Of a stretch of 6,328 nt of DNA, positions 1 to 6,328 are shown piece after piece; position 1 is the stretch's first letter, and every line of letters starts with the position of its first letter. The DNA lies in NCBI GenBank assembly GCA_020846515.1, contig JADLDX010000974.1, forward strand, positions 1 to 6,328. Reading direction: 5' to 3'. The translations under genes and the position numbers were made by a program. The notes below the pieces were generated by a model, which saw nothing but the letters and a program-made list of their open reading frames with translations, was not told the DNA's origin and did no database searches. Source of the stretch: Pirellulaceae bacterium (lineage in GTDB: Bacteria > Planctomycetota > Planctomycetia > Pirellulales > Pirellulaceae).

Positions 1-1
1 C

Positions 2-1504
2 GGGACCCATGTCGCGTCTCGCCTGGCCTTGTTGCCTGAAGCCGAAGCCGAGCCGGTAGCGCTCTTGGCTGACCACTCCCCGACCCTTGACATCACTGTC
101 TCGGGAACGGTCGTGCCGTTTCGCCAAATCAACATGGCCGCCGAAGTGGACGGCAGGGTCGTCTACAAGGCACCTGAAGCTCGGGCTGGCAACTTTGTGA
201 AGAAGGGCCAACTGCTCTATCGTATCGATCCCCGCGACTTCGAACTCACCGTCGAACGATTGCAGCGCATGCTCGAGCAGGAGCAAGCGTTACTGCGCGA
301 GTTGGATCAAGATGTAGCCAACACCAACCGTATGCTGGCCGTCAACAAAGAGGAACTGGCGCTGCACGACGCTGATCTCAACCGCCTTCAATCTTTGCGC
401 GAGGGCGTGGCCAGTCGAGCCGAGGTTGATCAGGTGAAACGATTGCGATTGACATCGGTCAATCAAATGACCACCTTGGAAAATCAACTGCAGTCATTCG
501 AAACGCGACGCACACGCTTGGAACTGGCCAAACGATTGGCCTCCAATCAGTTGGATCAAGCCAAACTGAATCTCTCACGCTGCGAGATCACTGCTCCGGT
601 TGATGGTATCATCGCCAGCGAGATGGCCCAAGCCGATTCGTACACACGCAAAGGCGATGCCTTGGCCACGCTGGAGGATTTGGGATCCGTAGAAGTTCAG
701 TGTAACCTGCGCGTGGATCAGTTGATGTGGGTGCTCGATCAACAAGCCGCCCGTTCAACGGGGCAACTACCCAGCACCGAACCAGGCAACGCGTATGCTC
801 TGCCGAAGACGCCTGTAACCATTGAGTTCAAAGTCACCGGACGTGAAGATCTGGTATATCGCTGGCAAGGACATCTGGATCGCTATGATGGCAGTGGCAT
901 CGACCCGCAAAGTCGTACCGTGCCTTGTCGAGTCGTAGTCGATTCGCCCACGGCATTCACAGTCAATGGTCAACCGCCCAGCACATCGCGTAACAGCGGT
1001 CTATCGGCCTTGGTTCGTGGCATGTTTGTCGATGTCATCATCGCCGCCAAGCCCCACAGCGTACTGTTGCTGGTGCCGAGATTGGGAGTTAAGCCGGGTA
1101 ACATCATTTGGAAGTTCGAGCCCACCATGGATGCGTTGCCTAAAGTGTCCGGCAGCGCGCAGCCTGGCGAAGCACCATCCAGTGACGGTAGCGCTGCTAA
1201 GTCGGAGAATGTTGCAGCGGACGCACAGACCGCCGGTGCGAAATCTGCGATCAAAGCTGCCCCGCTCAATCCTGAAGAATGGGACGTGGGATTCTTGAAG
1301 CTGCTTACCAAAATTAATGTCGTGCATACGTTCGAAGTTCCAGCACCCGCTGGCTCGGGGGCGTCGGAAGAAGCTCTCAAATATTGGATCTGTGAAGTGC
1401 CCAGCGGCTCTTTGCAAGCAGGTGACAGAGTAATTGTCTCGCCACTGTCGGGCATTGCCGGAGATGGTTCCGATGGCTTACGCGTACGCAAGAGGCTGCC
1501 ATGA
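2..1504 (+). CDS. RND efflux periplasmic adaptor subunit (HlyD/AcrA-type membrane fusion protein), 5'-partial
   Basis: This periplasmic adaptor links an inner-membrane RND pump to an outer-membrane channel. The frame is open to the left edge (GTHVASRLALLPEAEAEP at the start), so the true start and the expected N-terminal membrane anchor or signal lie upstream. The TTG at 29 is only the first in-window candidate. Domains in order: first half of the lipoyl/barrel-sandwich domain (nt about 104-250, with AAEVDGRV and VKKGQLLYRIDP); a long alpha-helical coiled-coil hairpin (about 251-580) with an RLS-like tip (R at 383, L at 395, S at 413); second lipoyl half (about 581-697, CEITAPVDGIIAS); beta-barrel (about 698-1100); an Ala/Ser-rich linker (about 1148-1270); and a membrane-proximal domain ending in GDRVIVSPLSGIAGDG. 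At 500 or more residues it is longer than the usual 350-420 of the family, largely because of the linker and extra loops. The stop codon overlaps the permease start. The family is secure; the substrate is unknown. Confidence 0.95.
   Translation, partial: GTHVASRLALLPEAEAEPVALLADHSPTLDITVSGTVVPFRQINMAAEVDGRVVYKAPEARAGNFVKKGQLLYRIDPRDFELTVERLQRMLEQEQALLRELDQDVANTNRMLAVNKEELALHDADLNRLQSLREGVASRAEVDQVKRLRLTSVNQMTTLENQLQSFETRRTRLELAKRLASNQLDQAKLNLSRCEITAPVDGIIASEMAQADSYTRKGDALATLEDLGSVEVQCNLRVDQLMWVLDQQAARSTGQLPSTEPGNAYALPKTPVTIEFKVTGREDLVYRWQGHLDRYDGSGIDPQSRTVPCRVVVDSPTAFTVNGQPPSTSRNSGLSALVRGMFVDVIIAAKPHSVLLLVPRLGVKPGNIIWKFEPTMDALPKVSGSAQPGEAPSSDGSAAKSENVAADAQTAGAKSAIKAAPLNPEEWDVGFLKLLTKINVVHTFEVPAPAGSGASEEALKYWICEVPSGSLQAGDRVIVSPLSGIAGDGSDGLRVRKRLP
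1490..1504 (+). promoter_or_regulatory. ATGA stop/start overlap with weak Shine-Dalgarno before the permease
   Basis: The permease ATG (1501-1503) overlaps the adaptor TGA (1502-1504) in the four bases ATGA. A purine stretch, AAGAGG at 1490-1495, ends five bases before the ATG and can pair partly with the anti-Shine-Dalgarno sequence. Such an overlap usually means the two proteins are translationally coupled and made from one mRNA, which suits subunits of one complex. The overlap is seen directly; the coupling is inferred. Confidence 0.6.
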
Positions 1505-4500
1505 AGTCCTGGATTAACTGGGCCGTTCAAAACGGCCCCGGCATCAACGTGATCGTTTTATCGGTTATCGTCTCTGGCATCGTGGGTTTCGCCATGATGC
1601 GCCGCGAGACGTTTCCCGAGTTTGAATTGGAATACGTGCTGATCACGGTGCCCTACCCCGGTGCTTCACCTGCCGATACCGAAAAGGGCGTGTGCCAACC
1701 GGTCGAGGAAGCCATACGCTCTCTGGCTGGTATCAAACGTCTGCGCAGCATAGCTCGCGAAGGCGGCGGCTATGTGATCGCGGAATTAAATGCCAATGTC
1801 CGCGATGTTCAAAAAGTCGTGAACGAGGCTCGATCGCGCGTGGAACGCATTACCAACTTTCCAGAACTGGCTGAGAACCCGCAAGTCGAGCAATTAACGT
1901 TCAGGCAGCCGGCTATACGCCTGGCCGTCATCGGGCCGACCAGCGACGATCCCGAGGCCGAGTTGCGTCTGCGCGAAGTGGCCGAGACGGTGCGCGATAA
2001 AGTCCTCGAATTGCCGCAAGTCACCCAAGCGAACCTGGCCGGTGCCAAGCCGTATCAGATCGATGTCGAGATGTCTGAAGACACACTCCGCAAATATGGT
2101 CTAACATTATCTCGCGTCGCGCAGACTCTGCGGCGTGAAAACGTGGAAATGCCCGGTGGACAATTAAAGGCCGATGGCCAGGAGATCCTGCTGCGGGGCA
2201 AGAATCGCCGCGAAATCGGCGAAGATATTAAACAACTGCCGATCATCAAACAAGTCAACGGCGCCGTACTTACTGTCGGTGATATCGCCATGGTCCGCGA
2301 TGAATTTGATGACCAGACCACGGTCAGCGAAGTCAACGGTCAACCGGCTATGGTGATCAGCATCGATCGCACCAGCCAAGAAGATTTGCTGGATATCGCC
2401 GATGCAGTCAACAACTTTGCCGACCCCAATAATCCCAATGGCATAACCCTGCCCGCCGGTTATGCGCTGCGCACATGGGGCGATACCAGTGTGGATGTGC
2501 GCGACCGTATGCGACTGTTGCGTGACAATGGTATTCAAGGTCTGATTCTCGTTTTCCTGCTACTGACTTTCTTTCTCGATTTTCGCCTGGCGTTTTGGGT
2601 CGCCATGGGTATTCCCATCAGTGTGCTGGGAGCTGGAATAGTTTTGTACATGACGGGGCAGACGCTGAACATGCTCAGTATGTTTGCGTTCCTAATGGCC
2701 TTGGGCATCGTCGTAGACGACGCCATCGTCATTGGTGAAAACGTGTACACGCACCGTCAGATGGGTAAGGGACCAATGCAAGCGGCTGTTGATGGAGCGG
2801 TGGAGGTCTTGCCGTCAGTGTTTTCGTCGGTGGCCACTACCGTCATCGCCTTCGTGCCCATGTTGTTTGTCAGCGGAGTGATGGGCAAGTTCATCGCCGT
2901 GATGCCTGCCGCTATTATCGCTATGCTGCTGATTTCGCTGGTGGAAGCATCCTTTGCACTGCCTAGCCATTTGGCCCATACCAAGAAGCGTCGCGGCGCA
3001 GCGGCTAGTGATGCCGCAACAAATGGCAGCTCACTCTCAACCGGCAGTCGATCGGGCAACATCTTTACGCGATTGGCCAGTATTCCCAGTCGTGCTCTCG
3101 ATTGGGTCGGCGATAACCTTTACCAGCCGGCCTTCAACTTTTTGATGCGTTATCCGCTGGTGGCTATCTGCGGCGCGCTGATGATGCTGATGGTAACCGT
3201 CGCGGCGGTACGTAGTGGCATTGTGCCGTTCGATCCATTTCCAAAGAGCGATGGTAACCAGATAATTGCCCAGATCATTTATCCGGATGGAACACCGGCC
3301 AATATTACGGACGAAAGTACCAAGCGCTTAGAGCAAGCTATCCGCAAGGTCAGCGAGCAGATCTATGAGCGGGACGTGAAGGCCTTAGGCGAGGAAGCTG
3401 TAGCCGTCATGGCCTCCGATCCTCTGGAGCCCAAGGGGCCAGCTAAGTTAACGTTCCGTCAAGTAGGTCAGGCCACTGCCCAAGGTGCGCTCGGATCGGC
3501 TGAATCATCAAACGGCAGTCATGTCGGGCAAGTGCAAGTTGAACTGCACGACGCCGGCGTGCGCACCATCACCAGTACGGAACTGATCAATTTATGGCGT
3601 CAAGCTGCCGGTGATTTCCCAGGTGCTGAACGCGTCACTTTTGATTCGGCTTCGGTCGGACCCGGTGGCAATCCCATCGAGTTCAAATTGCTCGCCAATA
3701 GTGAGCATCAAGCACAATTGGACGGTGCCGTTGAAGCTGCCAAAGCGGCGCTAGCCACGTTTAGCGGTGTCTATGATATTCGCGACGATATCTCGGAGGG
3801 CAAGCTCGAGTTTCAGATCAAGATCAAGGATCGCGCCGTGGCCACTGGTGTCACCACGGCCGATCTGGCTGAAACGATTCGTAATAGCTACTACGGCGCT
3901 GAAGTCATGCGACTGCAACGTGGGCGGCACGAAGTCAAGTTGATGGTGCGTTTCCCCAAAGACGAACGCCGATCACTAGCCGATTTCAAAGAAATACGCG
4001 TCCGCGGCGATGATGGCGTCGAACGTCCGATTACCGAGTTGGCCGACATTACGGTCACTCGTGGCTATTCCGAGATCAATCGGCTGGATCAACAACGCTC
4101 GATCACCGTCCTGGCCAATCTCGATGCGGCCGAAGCCAACTCGACTGACGTTATCAATGGTTTGAAACAAGACTTTGTCTTCAAGCTGGCTGAAAGCTTT
4201 CCGGCTGTGGGTATCAGTTGGGAAGGCCAGCAGCAGCAAACCCAAGAGTCTATGGTCAGCCTATTCATCGGCACCGCGTTGGCACTTCTGGCCATGTATG
4301 TGCTATTGGTCTTGGAGTTTCGCAGCTACCTTCAACCACTGCTCATTCTGGCCATCATTCCATTCGGTGTTATCGGTGCCGTCTGGGGACACAGCATCAT
4401 GGGCTTGCCGATGACGCTGTTTAGTTTCTTTGGGTTGGTGGCGCTGACAGGCGTTGTAGTCAATGACTCGATTGTGCTACTGGATTTTATCAACGCCAGC

Positions 4501-4848
4501 GTGCGTAGTGGCACGCCACTGGATCAAGCGCTGCGTGAAGCTGGCCGGCGCCGATTGCGACCTGTGTTTTTGACCAGCGTAACTACGATCGGCGGTTTAG
4601 CTCCTATGCTGCTGGAGCGGTCTTTTCAGGCCCAGTTCTTGGTGCCGATGGCGACCAGCTTGGCGTTTGGTCTGATGATGTCCACCGTGGTGGTACTGTT
4701 CCAGATTCCGATCTTTTATCGGCTATACGCAGGCTTCATCGCGTTCTTCGGTTACGACCCGGCCAAGGTTGGTCTGGAAGATCATGATGAGCCAAGTGAT
4801 TACAGGGAAAGTTCAGACCAAGTGTCTCCCACTCCCGCCGTCGTTTAG
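1501..4848 (+). CDS. RND-family efflux transporter permease subunit (AcrB/MdtBC-like, HAE type)
   Basis: This inner-membrane proton/substrate antiporter is the pump of a tripartite efflux complex. At 1115 residues it is complete and slightly long for the family (about 1000-1070). It shows the duplicated RND plan: TM1 (residues 15-33), a periplasmic porter/docking region containing YPGASP (52-57), TM2-TM6 (about 345-487), a cytoplasmic linker, TM7 (about 553-573), a second periplasmic region containing YPDGTP (594-599), and TM8-TM12 (about 919-1080). TM4 carries the proton-relay pair D406-D407 (GIVVDDAIVIGEN), matching AcrB D407/D408. R1018 and T1025 (RLRPVFLT) match AcrB R971/T978. The AcrB K940 position is N988, followed by D989 (VVVNDSIVLLDF). 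The lack of a CzcA/CusA-type TM4 pattern argues against a heavy-metal pump, and the Asp pair argues against a SecDF or HpnN protein. The start is fixed by the ATGA overlap and by MKSWINWAVQNGPG, a typical RND N-terminus. An acidic, Ser/Pro-rich tail (about 1085-1115) follows TM12. The exported substrate cannot be inferred. Confidence 0.97.
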   Translation: MKSWINWAVQNGPGINVIVLSVIVSGIVGFAMMRRETFPEFELEYVLITVPYPGASPADTEKGVCQPVEEAIRSLAGIKRLRSIAREGGGYVIAELNANVRDVQKVVNEARSRVERITNFPELAENPQVEQLTFRQPAIRLAVIGPTSDDPEAELRLREVAETVRDKVLELPQVTQANLAGAKPYQIDVEMSEDTLRKYGLTLSRVAQTLRRENVEMPGGQLKADGQEILLRGKNRREIGEDIKQLPIIKQVNGAVLTVGDIAMVRDEFDDQTTVSEVNGQPAMVISIDRTSQEDLLDIADAVNNFADPNNPNGITLPAGYALRTWGDTSVDVRDRMRLLRDNGIQGLILVFLLLTFFLDFRLAFWVAMGIPISVLGAGIVLYMTGQTLNMLSMFAFLMALGIVVDDAIVIGENVYTHRQMGKGPMQAAVDGAVEVLPSVFSSVATTVIAFVPMLFVSGVMGKFIAVMPAAIIAMLLISLVEASFALPSHLAHTKKRRGAAASDAATNGSSLSTGSRSGNIFTRLASIPSRALDWVGDNLYQPAFNFLMRYPLVAICGALMMLMVTVAAVRSGIVPFDPFPKSDGNQIIAQIIYPDGTPANITDESTKRLEQAIRKVSEQIYERDVKALGEEAVAVMASDPLEPKGPAKLTFRQVGQATAQGALGSAESSNGSHVGQVQVELHDAGVRTITSTELINLWRQAAGDFPGAERVTFDSASVGPGGNPIEFKLLANSEHQAQLDGAVEAAKAALATFSGVYDIRDDISEGKLEFQIKIKDRAVATGVTTADLAETIRNSYYGAEVMRLQRGRHEVKLMVRFPKDERRSLADFKEIRVRGDDGVERPITELADITVTRGYSEINRLDQQRSITVLANLDAAEANSTDVINGLKQDFVFKLAESFPAVGISWEGQQQQTQESMVSLFIGTALALLAMYVLLVLEFRSYLQPLLILAIIPFGVIGAVWGHSIMGLPMTLFSFFGLVALTGVVVNDSIVLLDFINASVRSGTPLDQALREAGRRRLRPVFLTSVTTIGGLAPMLLERSFQAQFLVPMATSLAFGLMMSTVVVLFQIPIFYRLYAGFIAFFGYDPAKVGLEDHDEPSDYRESSDQVSPTPAVV

Positions 4849-4929
4849 CGTCGCTGCATTCCTTTTTCTGTCCCCCTTTTTTCTGTCTCCCTCCGGCCTG
4901 GATGGCGCGAGCTGGCTAATCGGCGGCCA
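4849..4929. other. Spacer between convergent permease and lepA genes
   Basis: These 81 bases separate the permease stop (TAG 4846-4848) from the lepA stop (complement of 4930-4932). On the plus strand 4857-4894 is a pyrimidine tract: 35 of 38 bases are C or T, with two G and one A. I found no stable GC hairpin followed by a T-run on either strand. The best candidates are a 3-bp stem in AGCGTCGCT (4847-4855) before the T-run at 4863, and a loose GGCC/GGCC pairing (4895-4898 with 4925-4928). The C-rich, G-poor RNA made from the plus strand would suit Rho-dependent termination, but that is only an inference. No gene or promoter is visible. Confidence 0.5.
4863..4887. repeat. Short direct repeat TTTTTCTGTC, two copies 15 bp apart
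   Basis: TTTTTCTGTC occurs at 4863-4872 and again at 4878-4887, each followed by a C-rich run. On the minus strand this reads as two copies of GACAGAAAAA separated by AGGGG. The exact repeat is seen directly. From memory, GGGGACAG-plus-A-run motifs recur between genes in several bacteria, sometimes as REP-like elements, but two short copies in a low-complexity tract could equally be replication slippage. No transposase or inverted-repeat end lies nearby. Confidence 0.55.
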
Positions 4930-6328
4930 CTAATCGTTATCGGAGCGCAACACGGAGACGAAAGCTTTTTGAGGAATGTTGACGCTACCAAACTGCTTCA
5001 TCTTGGCCTTGCCCTTCTTTTGCTTCTCGAGCAGTTTGTTCTTGCGGGTGACGTCGCCGCCGTAGAGCTTGGCGGTCACGTCTTTTCTGAAAGGCTGAAT
5101 CGTCGCTCGGGCGATCACAGTACCGCCAATGGCACCTTGGATTGGTATCTTGAACTGGTGGCGCGGGATAGCTTCCGCCAATTGCTCGCAGTAGTGCAAG
5201 GCGCGGGTGCGCGATTTATCGCGATGCACCAAATAGGACAGAGCATCCACCGGCTCTTTGTTAACCAAAATATCCACCTTAACGATATCGGTGGTGCGAT
5301 ACTCGATGGGTTCATAGTCGAATGAGCCGTAGCCGCGAGTGATCATTTTCAACTTGCCATAGAAATCGAAAAGCACTTCGCCCAACGGCATTTCGCTGAC
5401 CACTTCCACACGTCCGGCAGAAAGATAGTTCATCGTCTGACTGTCCGAGCGATGCTCGCGGCAGAGCTCCATTACCGGTCCAACATATTCCTCCGGAATG
5501 AGGATCGTGGCTTTGATGTAGGGTTCCATGGTCGATTCGATAGTCATCGGGTCTGGCCAATAACTGGGATTGTCGACGTCGATGGTCGTGCCGTTCCTTA
5601 GAGCCAGTTTGTACTTAACCGACGGTGCGGAGATTACCAGCCCCAAGTCAAACTCGCGCTGCAATCGCTCTTGAATGACATCCAAATGCAGCAGTCCCAG
5701 AAATCCGCAGCGAAAACCGAATCCAAGTGCGGCTGAGCTGTCTTTTTCGAACGTAAGAGCGGCGTCGTTGATCGACAGCTTCTCGAGAGCTTTGGTAAGG
5801 TCCTGGTACTCATCCGTGCTCATCGGATAGATCGATGAGAACACAACTTGCCTGGCCTTCTTGTAACCAGGTATCGGCGCAGCGGCTTGCCGCTCCAGAT
5901 GGGTCAGGGTATCGCCAATTTCGATATCCTTCACGCTCTTGACGCCGGCCACAACATAACCAACTTCGCCGACGCTCAGCTGCTTTCGGGGATTGAGCTT
6001 GAGTTGGTTGTAGCCTAGTTCGTCTACTTTGTAATCGCGACCGGCATGCATGAAGTGAATCGTTTCGCCGGTTTTGAGCGTGCCTTCCATGATGCGTACC
6101 TGGAGTATCACGCCGCGATAGGTATCAAAGTGAGCGTCGAAGACTAGAGCTTTTAGGGCTGCGTTAGGGTCGCCTTGAGGGGCAGGCAGTTTTTCGACGA
6201 TACCAGCTAGCAAATCATCGATACCCAGTCCTGTTTTGGCCGAAACCGCCACGGCTGCAAATGGATCGAGCCCCAGATCTGCGTCGATCTCTTCCCGAAC
6301 CTTGTCAACGTTGGCCGCCGGCAAATCA
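4930..6328 (-). CDS. lepA: Elongation factor 4 (LepA), translation GTPase, N-terminus cut by the window edge
   Basis: LepA/EF-4 is a ribosome-binding GTPase related to EF-G, reported to back-translocate or remodel stalled or initiating ribosomes. The window holds 465 residues and the stop. The first complete codon is Asp (6327-6325) followed by LPAAN, which matches the D of the NKID guanine-specificity motif and LPAA of E. coli LepA. About 133 residues (P-loop, switches I and II) are therefore missing to the right, consistent with a full length near 598-600. Visible parts in order: G5 motif SAKTG (6243-6229); domain II beta-barrel (about 6176-5895); EF-G domain III-like region with the LepA hallmark GFGFRCGFLGLLHLDVIQER (about 5724-5665); domain V-like region with RGYGSFDYEP and VDALSYLVHRDKS; and the LepA-specific basic C-terminal domain (about 5092-4942) with YGGDVTRKNKLLEKQKKGK. 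No frameshift or missing motif is seen. The TTG at 6324-6322 is an internal Leu codon, not the start. Confidence 0.98.
   Translation of the reverse strand, partial: DLPAANVDKVREEIDADLGLDPFAAVAVSAKTGLGIDDLLAGIVEKLPAPQGDPNAALKALVFDAHFDTYRGVILQVRIMEGTLKTGETIHFMHAGRDYKVDELGYNQLKLNPRKQLSVGEVGYVVAGVKSVKDIEIGDTLTHLERQAAAPIPGYKKARQVVFSSIYPMSTDEYQDLTKALEKLSINDAALTFEKDSSAALGFGFRCGFLGLLHLDVIQERLQREFDLGLVISAPSVKYKLALRNGTTIDVDNPSYWPDPMTIESTMEPYIKATILIPEEYVGPVMELCREHRSDSQTMNYLSAGRVEVVSEMPLGEVLFDFYGKLKMITRGYGSFDYEPIEYRTTDIVKVDILVNKEPVDALSYLVHRDKSRTRALHYCEQLAEAIPRHQFKIPIQGAIGGTVIARATIQPFRKDVTAKLYGGDVTRKNKLLEKQKKGKAKMKQFGSVNIPQKAFVSVLRSDND

Noticed and set aside
9..31. ATG at 9 or TTG at 29 as the start of the adaptor gene
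   Set aside because: The ATG at 9 is out of frame with the adaptor. The TTG at 29 is in frame, but the frame is open to the window edge and a start there would leave no membrane anchor or signal, so the real start is probably outside the window.
970..1530. 186-codon open frame on the minus strand opposite the adaptor C-terminus
   Set aside because: It is antisense to a recognised RND adaptor and spans the operon junction. Its Pro/Ser/Ala-rich composition reflects the complement of the adaptor's linker codons, and it shows no family motif.
2164..2538. 124-codon minus-strand open frame within the permease gene
   Set aside because: The opposite strand encodes conserved RND porter sequence throughout. 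Shadow frames of this size are expected in a gene of this length and GC content.
2701..2742. Heavy-metal (CzcA/CusA) RND subfamily assignment
   Set aside because: The TM4 motif GIVVDDAIVIGEN and the porter motifs fit the drug/hydrophobe (HAE) type, and no Met- or His-rich metal-binding segment was found in the adaptor or permease.
4847..4929. Intrinsic terminator between the convergent genes
   Set aside because: The T-runs at 4863-4867 and 4877-4882 are preceded only by a 3-bp stem (AGCGTCGCT). The GGCC/GGCC pairing at 4895-4928 is four base pairs with a long loop and no following T-run in either direction.
4969..5325. 118-codon open frame on the plus strand inside lepA, starting MRNVDATKLLHLG with a Leu-rich stretch
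   Set aside because: It lies wholly antisense to the conserved LepA C-terminal region, whose motifs fix the coding strand. The Leu run is the complement of the Lys/Glu-rich LepA tail codons. It has no Shine-Dalgarno support or recognisable domain.

Overview
The window holds a two-gene RND efflux operon on the plus strand, truncated at its 5' end, and facing it the 3' three quarters of lepA (elongation factor 4) on the minus strand. Almost every base is coding. The only gap is an 81-bp spacer between the convergent gene ends (4849-4929). There are no RNA genes, CRISPR arrays, insertion sequences or phage genes.

Organism: most likely a planctomycete, perhaps Pirellulaceae-like. This is an inference from recalled protein style. 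The permease N-terminus (MKSWINWAVQNGPG, then RRETFPEFELEYV and YPGASPADTEKGVCQ) resembles planctomycete RND permeases. The long adaptor with an Ala/Ser-rich insert and the moderate GC content also fit. A database search would be needed to confirm it.

Layout: 2-1504 (+) is a periplasmic adaptor (membrane fusion protein) that runs off the left edge. 1501-4848 (+) is the inner-membrane RND permease, joined to the adaptor by an ATGA stop/start overlap. 4849-4929 is a spacer with a pyrimidine tract and a 10-bp direct repeat. 4930-6328 (-) is lepA, which runs off the right edge.

How the genes work together: the adaptor and permease should form a proton-driven tripartite pump across the cell envelope with a TolC-like outer-membrane channel. 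No channel gene is in the window. It may lie upstream of position 1 or elsewhere in the genome. The substrate cannot be read from the sequence. lepA is an unrelated housekeeping translation GTPase gene that converges on the pump operon.

Overall this is an ordinary region, and I found no convincing new system. The points most worth a second look are the permease proton relay, where Asn-Asp replaces the AcrB-type Lys, and the repeat-bearing pyrimidine tract between the convergent genes.
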